Positions 38,844 to 50,407 of a stretch of DNA of 64,000 nt are shown here, piece by piece (position 1 is the first letter of the stretch; the number at the start of each line of letters is the position of its first letter). The notes beneath the pieces are model-generated. The model did no database searches and was not told where the DNA came from. It saw only the letters and a program-made list of their open reading frames with translations. Location of the stretch: NCBI GenBank assembly GCA_944385765.1, contig CALWYL010000002.1, positions 1 through 64,000 on the forward strand, read 5' to 3'. The translations under genes were made by a program, and so were the position numbers. Origin of the DNA: an uncultured Oscillospiraceae bacterium. GTDB taxonomy: Bacteria; Bacillota; Clostridia; Oscillospirales; Oscillospiraceae.

Positions 38844-41006
38844 ATGAGCGATATATTGCGCGGCCTCAGCAGCGCGCAGCGCGAGGCCGTGACATCCACC
38901 GAGGGCATGGTCCGCGTGATAGCCGGCGCGGGCTCCGGCAAGACGCGCGCGCTCACCGCCCGCTTCGCCTATCTGGTGAACGAGCTCGGCATATTGCCGG
39001 GCAACATCCTCTGCGTCACCTTCACCAACAAGTCCGCGAACGAGATGAGGGCGCGCATCCACGGCCTGACCGGCGACAATGACACCGGATATATCAACAC
39101 CTTCCACGGCTTCTGTGTCTCCGTGCTGCAGGAGGACAGCCACGCCGTGCAGTACCCCAAGAGCTTTCTCGTGCTGGACAACTCCGACATCGACGCCATG
39201 CTGCGCATAATATACGAGGAGCGCGGCCTGACGCTGAGGGACATGACCTTCTCCGCCGCGCGCGACATGATAGAGATTCTCAAGCTCAAGGAGCGGCCGG
39301 ACTACTATCTGGACATGCTGGCCATGTCCCCGGAGGCCCTGCGGGAAAAGTACGAGGAGGCCACCTCCCCCCGCGACATCATCTTTTACGGCTATCTCTA
39401 CCAGGAAAAGCGCTGTTTTGCCCTGGACTACAACGACCTCATCATTTTCACGCTGCACATCTTCAAAGAGCGTGAGGACATCCGCCTCAAGTGGCAGCAG
39501 CGCCTGGAGTACATCATGATAGACGAGTTCCAGGACATAGACGAGCCACAGTACCGCCTGATGGAGGTGCTCTGCGCCTACCACGGCAACCTCTTCATCG
39601 TGGGGGACCCGGACCAGACCATCTACACCTGGCGCGGCGCCGACGTGCGCTTCCTGCTGGACTTTGACAGGAAGTTCCCCCAGGTGCGCACCATCATGAT
39701 GATGGAGAACTACCGCTCCACGCCGGAGATACTCGCCGCGGCCAACTCCCTCATCTCCGCCAACAGCCAGCGCATCCCCAAATCGCTCGTCCCCACCCTG
39801 CCCTCCGGGCGGCGCGTCGCCTGCCACCTGGCCCCCTCGGCCCAGGCCGAGGCCGAGTGGATAGTCACCCGCATAGCCGCCCTGCGCGAGGAGGGCGTGG
39901 CCTTCCGCGACATCTGCCTGCTCTACCGCGCGCACTATGTGACGCGTGAGCTGGAGGAGGCGCTGCTCGCCGCGCAGATGCCCTATTCCATCTACAGCGG
40001 CACGCAGTTCTTCTCCCGCGCCGAGGTGAAGGACGCCCTCAGCTATCTGCGCATGGCCGCCTATCAGGACGACCTCTCCTTCCTGCGCATAGCCAACGTC
40101 CCCCGGCGCAACCTGGGCGAGCGGCGCATGCGCTTCCTCAAGGACTACGCCGCGGAGAATGGCTGCACGCTCTACCAGGCCCTCAGGCGCACGGTGGACG
40201 AGCCCATATTCCGCGGCACCAGGGCCCGGCAGTTCATCTCGCTCATCGAGCTGCACTCCGGGAGCTGCTCCGGGCGGCGGATAGCCGAGCTGCTCGGCGA
40301 ACTGCTCAGCGAGAGCGGCTACGAGGAGATGCTGCGCACGGAGGGCAGCCAGGAGCGCCTGGACAACCTGGCCGAGCTCAAGCAGTCCATCCACGACTAC
40401 GAGACCAGCTGCGGGGAGGAGAGCACCCTGGAGCACTACCTCGCGCACGTGGCCCTCTTCACCAACAGCGACGCGTCGGACAGCGGCGACCGCGTGCGGC
40501 TGATGACGGTGCACTCGGCCAAGGGCCTCGAGTTCCCCTATGTGTTCCTCTGCGGGCTGAACGAGGGCGTGTTCCCCTCCCGCCGCGTCCGCACCCTGCC
40601 CGGCATGGAGGAGGAGCGCCGGCTGGCCTTTGTGGCCGTGACCCGCGCGCGGCGGGCGCTTTTCCTCTCCGCCGCCGGCGGCCGCGCGCCGGACGGCGCC
40701 CCGCGCTACCCCTCCCGCTTCATCCTGGACATAGACCAGTCCCTGCTGGACTACACAGCCCCTCCCCGGGAGGGGCTGATAGAGGAGGCCCGGAGCTATG
40801 TGCGCCAGGCCGCGGAGCGCCTGCGCCGGGAGGATGAGCGCGCCGCCTTCTGCGAGGGGGACCGGGTCCTCCACCGCGTCTTCGGCCCCGGCACCGTCCG
40901 CTCCCTGGACTACGACCGCCGGGCCTACCTGGTGGAGTTCGACCGGGTCAAGACCCCCCGCGCCATCGCCTTCAGCGCCCCGCTCTCCCCACTGGAGGGC
41001 GCCTGA
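38844..41006 (+). CDS. UvrD/PcrA-like superfamily 1 DNA helicase
   Basis: A 720-residue 3'-5' helicase with all SF1A motifs: Q-motif SAQREAV, Walker A AGAGSGKT (27-34), Ia TFTNKSANEMRAR, Walker B MIDEFQDID, III GDPDQTIYTWRGA, IV ENYRST, V VHSAKGLEFP and VI VAVTRAR. The C-terminus (VLHRVFGPGTV) has the PcrA-type tudor-like RNA-polymerase-binding patch. I start at ATG 38844, six bases after GGAGGG; ATG 38838 abuts that site and TTG 38796 has none. Slightly short compared with PcrA. It probably works in repair or recombination and is divergent from the radical SAM/mutM pair. Confidence 0.92.
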   Translation: MSDILRGLSSAQREAVTSTEGMVRVIAGAGSGKTRALTARFAYLVNELGILPGNILCVTFTNKSANEMRARIHGLTGDNDTGYINTFHGFCVSVLQEDSHAVQYPKSFLVLDNSDIDAMLRIIYEERGLTLRDMTFSAARDMIEILKLKERPDYYLDMLAMSPEALREKYEEATSPRDIIFYGYLYQEKRCFALDYNDLIIFTLHIFKEREDIRLKWQQRLEYIMIDEFQDIDEPQYRLMEVLCAYHGNLFIVGDPDQTIYTWRGADVRFLLDFDRKFPQVRTIMMMENYRSTPEILAAANSLISANSQRIPKSLVPTLPSGRRVACHLAPSAQAEAEWIVTRIAALREEGVAFRDICLLYRAHYVTRELEEALLAAQMPYSIYSGTQFFSRAEVKDALSYLRMAAYQDDLSFLRIANVPRRNLGERRMRFLKDYAAENGCTLYQALRRTVDEPIFRGTRARQFISLIELHSGSCSGRRIAELLGELLSESGYEEMLRTEGSQERLDNLAELKQSIHDYETSCGEESTLEHYLAHVALFTNSDASDSGDRVRLMTVHSAKGLEFPYVFLCGLNEGVFPSRRVRTLPGMEEERRLAFVAVTRARRALFLSAAGGRAPDGAPRYPSRFILDIDQSLLDYTAPPREGLIEEARSYVRQAAERLRREDERAAFCEGDRVLHRVFGPGTVRSLDYDRRAYLVEFDRVKTPRAIAFSAPLSPLEGA

Positions 41007-41043
41007 GCGCCCCCCGTTTTCCGCCGCCATCCACCCCAAACAC

Positions 41044-41074
41044 AACGGCTCCCCCATTTCACGGGGGAGCCGTT
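41044..41074. terminator. Bidirectional terminator between helicase and response regulator genes
   Basis: AACGGCTCCCCC (41044-41055) pairs with GGGGGAGCCGTT (41063-41074), followed on the plus strand by TTCACTACTTT. It lies between convergent genes. Confidence 0.8.
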
Positions 41075-41078
41075 TTCA

Positions 41079-42185
41079 CTACTTTATGTCGGAGGGCGAA
41101 TAGCCGTAGTACTGCTTGAAGCACTTGCTGAAATACGAGGCGTCCTCAAAACCCACGGACCTCGCCACCTGCTGTATCTGCATGTCCCCCTCCTCCAGCA
41201 GCTTTTTGGCCGCCGCCATGCGCGTCTCCTTGAGCACGGCGGCCGGCGACTTGCCGAAGGACGCCTTGAATATCCTCCGCAAATAGCCCTCGTGGAAGTG
41301 CATCATCTCCGCCAGGGTGCTCACGTTGAATTTGGGGTCGGGGTAGTACTTCTGGATGTTGTAATAGGCCTTGTCCGTCACATGGGTGCTGTTGGGCTGC
41401 GGCCTGTTCGCCAGCGCCGCCGCCGTGCGGCTGCACAGCTCGAACAGCGTCTGGTTTATCGTCTCGGACAGCACCGCGCCCTGCACCGTCTCCAGCAGCT
41501 TCTGCCGGTCGTTCAGCGGTGACGGCGCCTCCTCCGCCGGGTCCCCGCGCAGCAGCTCGAAGCACAGCAGCGCCGGGAAGGCGTCCAGCCAGAAGATGTG
41601 GTTGTAGGGCGCCGGCCGGCGGTCCACCGCCAGCAGGTACTGGGTTATGGCCTCGTTTATGTGGTAGACGTCGTTCTCCCGCACCCGCTTCACTATGGCC
41701 GACGCCAGGCCGAGGACCGACTGCTCCGCGGCCCCCTCTTCCAGCAGCTCCAGCGCCGCGGGTTCCCCGGAACCCATGTAGCCGCTCATGGCGGCGGCGG
41801 ATATCCGCTTCGCCCAGTGCTCGTTCACCGCATTCTCCAGCGCCAGTTCCAGGGCCCGCCGCGGCATGGGCTTGAGCAGGATGTCCGTCACGCCGTACTT
41901 CGCCCCGCTCTGCGCGTATTCAAACTCGTCGTGCCCCGTCACCAGCAGTATCTCACAGCTCTGGCGGCTCTCCCGGAGACGGGCTATGCAGTCCAGGCCG
42001 CTGGGCCCGGGCAGCTCCACATCCATTATTATGATGTCCGGCCGCAGCTTTTCCGCCAGCTCCAGCGCCTCGTCCCCCGTCCTGGCGCGGCCGGCGAGCT
42101 CCGTCTTTATGGTCTCCCAGTCCACGCATCTCTGGACATAGCGGGCGAAAATATCGTCATCCTCAGCCAGCAGGGCTTTCAGCAC
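41079..42185 (-). CDS. Response regulator with AraC-type DNA-binding domain (YesN-like)
   Basis: A 368-residue two-component regulator. The receiver domain has the acidic pocket EDDD (8-11), phosphoacceptor Asp55 in IIIMDVELPG and Lys in LLKPMP. The C-terminus is a double helix-turn-helix AraC domain (STLAEMMHFHEGYLRRIF; QQVARSVGFEDASYFSKCFK). The start is GTG 42185, six bases after AGGAGGGG and 23 bases inside the end of the kinase gene, giving translational coupling. YesN-type regulators usually activate nearby ABC sugar importer genes. The CUT1 importer at 48982, with direct repeats before its promoter, is the likely target. Confidence 0.88.
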   Translation of the reverse strand: MLKALLAEDDDIFARYVQRCVDWETIKTELAGRARTGDEALELAEKLRPDIIIMDVELPGPSGLDCIARLRESRQSCEILLVTGHDEFEYAQSGAKYGVTDILLKPMPRRALELALENAVNEHWAKRISAAAMSGYMGSGEPAALELLEEGAAEQSVLGLASAIVKRVRENDVYHINEAITQYLLAVDRRPAPYNHIFWLDAFPALLCFELLRGDPAEEAPSPLNDRQKLLETVQGAVLSETINQTLFELCSRTAAALANRPQPNSTHVTDKAYYNIQKYYPDPKFNVSTLAEMMHFHEGYLRRIFKASFGKSPAAVLKETRMAAAKKLLEEGDMQIQQVARSVGFEDASYFSKCFKQYYGYSPSDIK

Positions 42186-43932
42186 TCTTCTCCCCTCCTG
42201 TCGTGGTCGCCGCGCCATAACCGGCTATCTGCCGCGGGTCATAGCGCAGCGTTATCTCCGTCCCCTCTCCGGGGGCGCTCCTCACGTCGAGCCTGAAGGA
42301 CTCGCCGCAGAGCAGTTTGAACCGCTCGTTCACGCTGTATATGCCGAAGTGGCCCTCGCTCTGCCCGTGCAGCAGCCGCTCCCGCGTCTCTCTGTCCATT
42401 CCCTCTCCGTTGTCCAGCACGCTTATGGCGGCCCGGCCGCCCTCGGAGCGCGCCCGGACCTCTATCCTGTTGCCCCTGGAGAGGCGGAAGGCGTGCTTCA
42501 CCGAGTTCTCCACCAGCGGCTGGACCGTCATTTTCGGTATGGGCGCGCGCTTCACCGCGTCCTCGCAGCTGATGCTGTACTCCAGGGACTCGCCCCGGCC
42601 CAGCTTCACTATCTGCAGATACAGCTCGACGCAGCGGAGCTCCTGCTCCAGGGTGACGACGTCCTTGCCGTCGCTCAGCACCCGCCGGTAGTACTGCGCC
42701 ACCAGCATGGACATGCCGGAGGCCTCCTCCAGCTGCCCCATCTCGCAGAGGGTGGAAATGGAGTTGAGCGCGTTGTAGAGGAAGTGCGGCTGTATGCGGT
42801 TCTGCTGCACGGCCAGCTCCGTCCTCAGCTTCTCCTGCTGTTCGCGCTCTATCTGCCCCATCAGGGTCTCTATCCTGTCCAGCATGCTGTTGAAGCTGGA
42901 GGCCAGGGCGCCTATCTCGTCGTCCGACTGCAGCTCGCACCTCATGTCCATGTTGCCGTCCCTTATCTCGTCGGCGTTTTTCGCCAGCTCGTTGAGCGGG
43001 TTGAGCAGCCGCCTGGCTATGCTGCCCGACTCGAATATGGCCAGCCCCAGCCCCGCCGCGGCGGAGAGCAGTATCAGCAGTATCGACGCTATGCTGTCGC
43101 GGTAGAGCTCCAGCACGGGGAACATGAGCACTATGGTGGCGTTCAGGCTCTCGGAATAGGCCTGCCGCCTCAGGTACAGCCGCCCCTCATGCCTGGCGAA
43201 CACCCGCTCGCCGTCCAGGCACGCCGCCTCCAGCACGCTGCCCTCGGCGGACTCCTCCGTGGATGAGAGCACGGTGCCGTCGTCCGCGCAGAGGAAAATC
43301 TGCTGCCCCTCGGTGATAATCGACTCGGCGTACAGCGCGTCCAGCAGCTCGTGGTCGGCCGCCACATACAGATACCCTATCGCCCGGCTGTTGTCTATGT
43401 AGCGCAGCAGCTTGCCCGCCAGGAGCACCGGCCGCTCGGGGTCTATGGCCGGCACCAGGCGCAGCCCCAGGCTGAGCGTCCTGCCGTGCGCATCCTCCAG
43501 CGCCTCGTGCAGCCCGGGGTCGAAGTCCTCCCTCAGGCTGTCCTCCATTATGTTGTTGCCCGCGTATATCTCGCCGTCCGCCCCGAAGAGCACGGCGGAC
43601 TCAATGTCGTCGTAGACCTGCCTGAGCAGGTACAGGCTCTGGGTTATATTCCCGTATTTGAGCACGCTGTTGGCGTTCTCGTCGAACAGCAGCGCGCCGT
43701 CCAGGTCGTTGAGGTCCAGGAAGGCCGTGTCCGCGGCCTGTTCCAGATAGTCCATCTGGCTGTTGAGCCGGTTCTGCAGCTCGGTGAGCTTGCTCTGCAT
43801 AGTCAGCCTGATGTTGGGCAGCGTGCTCAGCCATATCGTCAGTAGGAAGCCGGCCAGCATCAGCACGGCCACCGCGACAATCAGCGAGAGATACGACCTC
43901 GTCAGTTTCTGATGTATGCTCGTGTGTCTCAT
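42163..43932 (-). CDS. Sensor histidine kinase (YesM-like)
   Basis: A 589-residue membrane kinase: helix 1 at about residues 11-35, an extracytoplasmic dCache-like sensor region to about 265, helix 2 near 270-292, a HAMP linker, then a HisKA_7-type core with His383 in RIQPHFLYNALNSI and an ATPase domain (VENSVKHAF; DNGEGMD; FGIYSVNERFKL). This type senses carbohydrates outside the cell and phosphorylates a YesN regulator. I use ATG 43932, five bases after GGAGG. It follows the GntR gene by 19 bases and overlaps the response regulator gene, so lacZ-gntR-kinase-regulator is one transcript. Confidence 0.9.
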   Translation of the reverse strand: MRHTSIHQKLTRSYLSLIVAVAVLMLAGFLLTIWLSTLPNIRLTMQSKLTELQNRLNSQMDYLEQAADTAFLDLNDLDGALLFDENANSVLKYGNITQSLYLLRQVYDDIESAVLFGADGEIYAGNNIMEDSLREDFDPGLHEALEDAHGRTLSLGLRLVPAIDPERPVLLAGKLLRYIDNSRAIGYLYVAADHELLDALYAESIITEGQQIFLCADDGTVLSSTEESAEGSVLEAACLDGERVFARHEGRLYLRRQAYSESLNATIVLMFPVLELYRDSIASILLILLSAAAGLGLAIFESGSIARRLLNPLNELAKNADEIRDGNMDMRCELQSDDEIGALASSFNSMLDRIETLMGQIEREQQEKLRTELAVQQNRIQPHFLYNALNSISTLCEMGQLEEASGMSMLVAQYYRRVLSDGKDVVTLEQELRCVELYLQIVKLGRGESLEYSISCEDAVKRAPIPKMTVQPLVENSVKHAFRLSRGNRIEVRARSEGGRAAISVLDNGEGMDRETRERLLHGQSEGHFGIYSVNERFKLLCGESFRLDVRSAPGEGTEITLRYDPRQIAGYGAATTTGGEKSAESPAG

Positions 43933-43951
43933 CCGCGCCTCCATAAGCCGT

Positions 43952-44725
43952 TCAGAGGGGCTTTCTGGCTATCTCCACGCTGTCGTGATACATGGTTATC
44001 TCGAATTTGGAGCGCGAGCTGGGCATGACCGACACGGTGTACTCTATCAGCCTGAGCTCGGCGTCCCAGGTGGAGCGCTTGAGCAGGAACGCCGGCTGCC
44101 CCTGCTCGCACTGCAGCGCCTGGCTCTCCTCCTTGTTCAGCACCACCGCCTCGTAGGTCTCCACGGCCTTGTAGAGCTGCAGCCCGTAGTGCTCGGAGAG
44201 TATGGTGTAGAGCGCGCTGGTCTCCAGCCGCTCCCACGAGAGGTCCGGGCAGAGGTCCACCGGCAGGTAGGTGCGCTCTATGAGCATGGGCCTCCCGTCG
44301 GCCAGGCGCAGGCGCACCACCTCTATGAGGCGCTCCGACTGGAAGCGCTGCATGGGCAGCAGGCAGTCCGCCCTGTCCACCAGGCGGTAGCTCATTATCT
44401 TTGAACTGGGGGTCATCCCCAGCTTTTTCATGTCGTCCGTAAAGCTGTACAGGTTCCCCAGGTGGCGCGAGACCTTGGGCTCCGTCACATAGGTGCCCAG
44501 GCCGCGCTTGCGGGTGATGAGCCCCTGCTCCTCCAGCTCCCTCAGCGCCTGGCGCACGGTGGTGCGGCTGATGTGGTACGCCTCGCAGAACTCGTTCTCC
44601 GAGGGCAGCATGTCCCCCGGCTCGAGCTTCCCGTCGCCTATCTGGCGCGCTATGATGTCCAGCAGCTGCAGGTATATGGGCCTGGGCTCCCCGGGGTCTA
44701 TCCTGGCGGCAAAATCAAAAGCCAT
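43952..44725 (-). CDS. GntR family regulator, HutC/UTRA type
   Basis: A 257-residue repressor with an N-terminal winged helix (LPSENEFCEAYHISRTTVRQ in pieces, then RELEEQGLITRKRGLGTYV) and a C-terminal UTRA ligand domain (PMLIERTYLPVDLCPDL; RLIEYTVSVMPSSRSKFEI). UTRA proteins sense sugars or sugar phosphates, amino-acid derivatives and similar small ligands. The start is ATG 44725, five bases after GGGAGGG. It lies 14 bases after lacZ and before the kinase gene, so a second, cytoplasmic input probably controls the same locus as the two-component system. Confidence 0.88.
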   Translation of the reverse strand: MAFDFAARIDPGEPRPIYLQLLDIIARQIGDGKLEPGDMLPSENEFCEAYHISRTTVRQALRELEEQGLITRKRGLGTYVTEPKVSRHLGNLYSFTDDMKKLGMTPSSKIMSYRLVDRADCLLPMQRFQSERLIEVVRLRLADGRPMLIERTYLPVDLCPDLSWERLETSALYTILSEHYGLQLYKAVETYEAVVLNKEESQALQCEQGQPAFLLKRSTWDAELRLIEYTVSVMPSSRSKFEITMYHDSVEIARKPL

Positions 44726-44739
44726 GTCGTCCCTCCCGG

Positions 44740-47754
<3,015 letters not shown>

Positions 47755-47804
47755 TCAGCGCGGCCGTCCCGCCGCCGGCGCCGCCGGAGCGGCGTCTTCA
47801 CATT

Positions 47805-47835
47805 GGGGCGGGGCCCGTGAGCCGTGCCCCGCCCC
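47805..47835 (-). terminator. GC-rich hairpin between deoC and lacZ
   Basis: GGGGCGGGGC (47805-47814) pairs with GCCCCGCCCC (47826-47835), 22 bases after the deoC stop. It has no T tract, so it could act as an mRNA stabiliser or partial terminator. Confidence 0.4.
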
Positions 47836-47857
47836 GTCTTAAGCGCCCTGGCGCGCC

Positions 47858-48571
47858 TTACTGCTCCTTCAGCCCCAGCACCACGGGCGTGGAGCGGTAG
47901 CCTATGCCCATGCGGTCTATGCCCATGTCAATGAGGCGCAGGAAGTGCTCGCGCGTGCGGATGCAGCCGGAGCCCTTGACCTTGGCCTTGCCCTCGGCGT
48001 TCTCCATCATCAGCTCCACGACCTCCTCGGTGGCGCCCACGCAGGGCCCGCCGGTGTAGAAGCCGGTGGAGCTCTTCACGAAGTCGGCCCCGGCCGCCAC
48101 CACGGCCTTGGTGCCCTTGATTATCTCCTCCTTGGTGAGGGCGTCGGTCTCCAGTATGACCTTCACGGCCACGCCGTACTTGTGGCAGACGTCGCAGACG
48201 GCCTTCACGTCGTCGCGCACCGCGTCCCACATCCCGCTGCGTATCCAGCCGTAGTTGGCCACGACGTCCAGCTCAAAGATGTCGCCGCGCTTGCAGTACT
48301 CCTCGGCCTGCAAGCACTTGGAGGCCGTGGTGGACAGCCCGAAGGGGAAGTCGCAGACCACGCATATCTTGGTGTCGGTGCCGGCGCAGAGCTCGGCGGC
48401 GATGTCCAGCGACGCCGGGTTGATGCAGACCGTGCGGCAGCCGTAGTCTATGCCCTCCTGGATATACTTGCGTATATCGTCCTGCGTGAACTCCGGCTTG
48501 AGGACGGACTGGTCGATATAGGCGGCCAGCTCCTTGACCGTCATCTCACTCGCTTTTTTCTCAGGTTTCAT
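47858..48571 (-). CDS. deoC: Deoxyribose-phosphate aldolase family protein
   Basis: A 237-residue class I aldolase of the DeoC family. The Schiff-base Lys is Lys166 in ADFVKSSTGF, and the second lysine Lys199 lies in KVKGSGCIRT (usually KASGGIRT, so one Gly is Cys). Other family blocks are present: DQSVLKPEFT, CINPASL and VCDFPFGL. DeoC cleaves 2-deoxyribose-5-phosphate to acetaldehyde and glyceraldehyde-3-phosphate. I start at ATG 48571, after GGAAG; the frame extends to 48619 without a ribosome site. No other nucleoside catabolism gene is nearby. Its place beside lacZ and opposite a sugar importer may mean it cleaves another sugar phosphate. Confidence 0.87.
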   Translation of the reverse strand: MKPEKKASEMTVKELAAYIDQSVLKPEFTQDDIRKYIQEGIDYGCRTVCINPASLDIAAELCAGTDTKICVVCDFPFGLSTTASKCLQAEEYCKRGDIFELDVVANYGWIRSGMWDAVRDDVKAVCDVCHKYGVAVKVILETDALTKEEIIKGTKAVVAAGADFVKSSTGFYTGGPCVGATEEVVELMMENAEGKAKVKGSGCIRTREHFLRLIDMGIDRMGIGYRSTPVVLGLKEQ

Positions 48572-48664
48572 GTTCGCTTCCACATGCCGCCGGCGGCGGC
48601 ATTTTTCTCCTTTCCACATTATACTGTTAGATAATACAACCTCGCCTCACAGCGGCTCACTTGT

Positions 48665-48693
48665 ATGTTAATGTATTGTTTTATGTTTGTCAA
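48665..48693 (-). promoter_or_regulatory. Promoter of deoC (and probably lacZ-gntR-kinase-regulator)
   Basis: Minus-strand TTGACA (48688-48693), 17 bases, TAACAT (48665-48670), about 95 bases before the deoC ATG. The -35 overlaps the AAGATGG arm of an inverted repeat. Confidence 0.6.
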
Positions 48694-48830
48694 GATGGTT
48701 CTTTTATGTCCCATCTTGTTTGTGGGGCTCTCCCGCGCCGCGCCCGCGGCCTCCCCTCGTCAAAATTGACATATTTGCATTTTTGATATTGTACAGTTTC
48801 ACGATATTACACACATGAGGTGTCAACAGG

Positions 48831-48862
48831 TTCGTTTTTTACTAGAAATGTTTCATTTTTAC
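48831..48862 (+). promoter_or_regulatory. Near-direct repeats, possible AraC-type activator site
   Basis: TTCGTTTTTTAC (48831-48842) and TTTCATTTTTAC (48851-48862) match at 9 of 12 positions with a 20-base period, two helical turns. The second copy ends one base before the -35 element, as for AraC-family activators that touch RNA polymerase. The local YesN-like protein is the candidate. Confidence 0.45.
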
Positions 48863-48863
48863 C

Positions 48864-48892
48864 TGTACATTCCACAGCCATTACCTTATAAT
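48864..48892 (+). promoter_or_regulatory. Promoter of the CUT1 importer operon
   Basis: TGTACA (48864-48869), 17 bases, perfect TATAAT (48887-48892), about 90 bases before the binding-protein ATG. The weak -35 suggests activator dependence. Confidence 0.6.
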
Positions 48893-48981
48893 CCTTGTAT
48901 CATACAACTCATAGAAGTTGGACGGCCGGCGGGAGATGAGCCCCGGCGGCAAAAAACAATAAGGAAAAGGGAGGCAAAAAA

Positions 48982-50334
48982 ATGAAGAAGATCCTAGCAT
49001 TTCTCCTGGCAGCCGTGATGCTGCTGAGCCTGGCAGCCTGCGGCTCCGAGCCCGCAGAGGAAGAGACTCCGGCCCCCGCCGAGAGCGAGGCCCCCAGCGG
49101 CGAAGAGCCCAGCGGGGAGGAGCCCAGCGGCGAAGGCGAGCATGAGCCCGTGACTCTGCGCGTCTATGTGCGCTACTCCGACGACGACACCATCCTGCCC
49201 TACGACTACGCCGTTGAGTGCCTGGCCGAGGACATGCCCTGGGTCACCCTGGAGCTCGACCCCATGCCGGCTGACGACGGCGTGAAGCTCAAGTCCATGG
49301 TCGCCACCGGCGACATGCCCGACATCTTCGCTGTCGGCTCCGTCGATATACTTGATTCCATGATAGAGGCCGGCGCGGTGCAGGACCTCACCGAGGAAGT
49401 CACCGCCAACGGCTTTGTGGAGAAGGTCCTGCCCGCCGCCTACAGCAAGTTCTATGACGAGGACGGCAAGATTTACACCCTGCCCTACACCGGCACCGAG
49501 GTGGGCCTGCTCTTCGTGAACAAGACCATCTTCGAGGAGAACAGCGTGGAGATTCCCCGCACCATCGAGGAGTGGATAGCCGCCGCCGAGACCTTCTCCG
49601 CCGCCGGCATCACCACCCTGCCCATCTTCGGCAAGGAGCAGTGGATATGCAACGCCCTCTATGACGCCCTGGTCACCCGCTACATCCCCGACGGCCTCAG
49701 CAGCCTGCACGACGGCAGCCACAGCATCCGCGAGGAGGGCTACCTGAAGGCCGCCCAGGACCTCGAGGCCCTTGCCGCCGCCGGCGCCTTCCCCGACGGC
49801 GTCACCACGCTGAACTACGAGCAGGCCACCAACCTCTGGTACAACGGCCAGGCCGCCATGTTCCTCAACGGCCAGTGGGAGATTCCCACCACCGAGCAGT
49901 ACCTCGGCGACGCCGCCGACTGGATTCCCATCCCCGCCGCCTCCGAGGAGGAGTATGAGACCTCCCAGCACGCCTTCATCGGCGGCACCGGCACCCCCGC
50001 CGGCCTGAGCGTCTGCACCTGGAGCGAGAACTACGACGTCGCCATCGACGTGGCCTGTTACCTGGCCGAGAAGTACGCCGAGTACAACTACACCCAGCGC
50101 GGCTCCACCACCATCGCCGTCCGCTGCGACAAGCCGATGGAGGTCGAGCAGTCCGCCATGAACGCCAAGCTCTCCGAGGCCATCCAGGAGGCCACCAGCA
50201 CCACCGTCATGGCTGGCAGCGGCACCAACACCGAGCTCTACACCGTCCTCGGTGAGGGCACCCAGAGCCTGCTCGCCGGCGTTATGACCGCCGAGGACTT
50301 CATCGAGAGCATAGCCCTGGTCACCGGAGACTAG
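48982..50334 (+). CDS. ABC transporter sugar-binding lipoprotein (CUT1 family)
   Basis: A 450-residue lipoprotein: Lys-rich start, hydrophobic core, lipobox LAAC with Cys20, then an acidic Pro/Ser/Glu linker with GEEPS repeats to about residue 53. The mature domain is an extracellular solute-binding protein family 1 fold, with MVATGDMPDIFAV and NGQWEIP typical of oligosaccharide-binding members. It captures a sugar or oligosaccharide for the two permeases downstream. It is the first gene of an eight-gene rightward operon, with GGGAGG before the ATG. Its post-lipobox linker nearly equals that of the NMT1-like lipoprotein at 22093, pointing to shared ancestry of the leader. Confidence 0.9.
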   Translation: MKKILAFLLAAVMLLSLAACGSEPAEEETPAPAESEAPSGEEPSGEEPSGEGEHEPVTLRVYVRYSDDDTILPYDYAVECLAEDMPWVTLELDPMPADDGVKLKSMVATGDMPDIFAVGSVDILDSMIEAGAVQDLTEEVTANGFVEKVLPAAYSKFYDEDGKIYTLPYTGTEVGLLFVNKTIFEENSVEIPRTIEEWIAAAETFSAAGITTLPIFGKEQWICNALYDALVTRYIPDGLSSLHDGSHSIREEGYLKAAQDLEALAAAGAFPDGVTTLNYEQATNLWYNGQAAMFLNGQWEIPTTEQYLGDAADWIPIPAASEEEYETSQHAFIGGTGTPAGLSVCTWSENYDVAIDVACYLAEKYAEYNYTQRGSTTIAVRCDKPMEVEQSAMNAKLSEAIQEATSTTVMAGSGTNTELYTVLGEGTQSLLAGVMTAEDFIESIALVTGD

Positions 50335-50358
50335 TCTCCCCTTATCGGACGATCCACG

Positions 50359-50384
50359 AAGGAGGGGCCTCACGGCTCCTCCTT
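50359..50384 (+). terminator. Attenuator-like hairpin after the sugar-binding protein gene
   Basis: AAGGAGGGGCC (50359-50369) pairs with GGCTCCTCCTT (50374-50384) over a TCAC loop. It has only a short TTT tail, which suits partial termination or 3'-end stabilisation of the binding-protein message. Confidence 0.6.
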
Positions 50385-50407
50385 TGGAATAAAGAAAGGG
50401 GCGGCAA

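Larger units (their letters stand above)
48572..48981. other. AT-rich divergent control region between deoC and the CUT1 operon
   Basis: A 410-base gap holding the divergent promoters (48665-48693 leftward; 48864-48892 rightward), an inverted repeat AAGATGG/CCATCTT (48692-48698 and 48711-48717), a GC-rich central patch (about 48730-48758), and near-direct repeats at 48831-48862 next to the rightward -35. No gene is evident. The long 5' leader and several repeats fit control by the GntR protein and the AraC-type response regulator. Confidence 0.6.

Noticed and set aside
38796-41057. Upstream extension of the radical SAM frame to about 1077 codons
   Set aside because: The extension is antisense to the UvrD-like helicase, and the ATG at 38795 has a good ribosome site and gives the normal family length.
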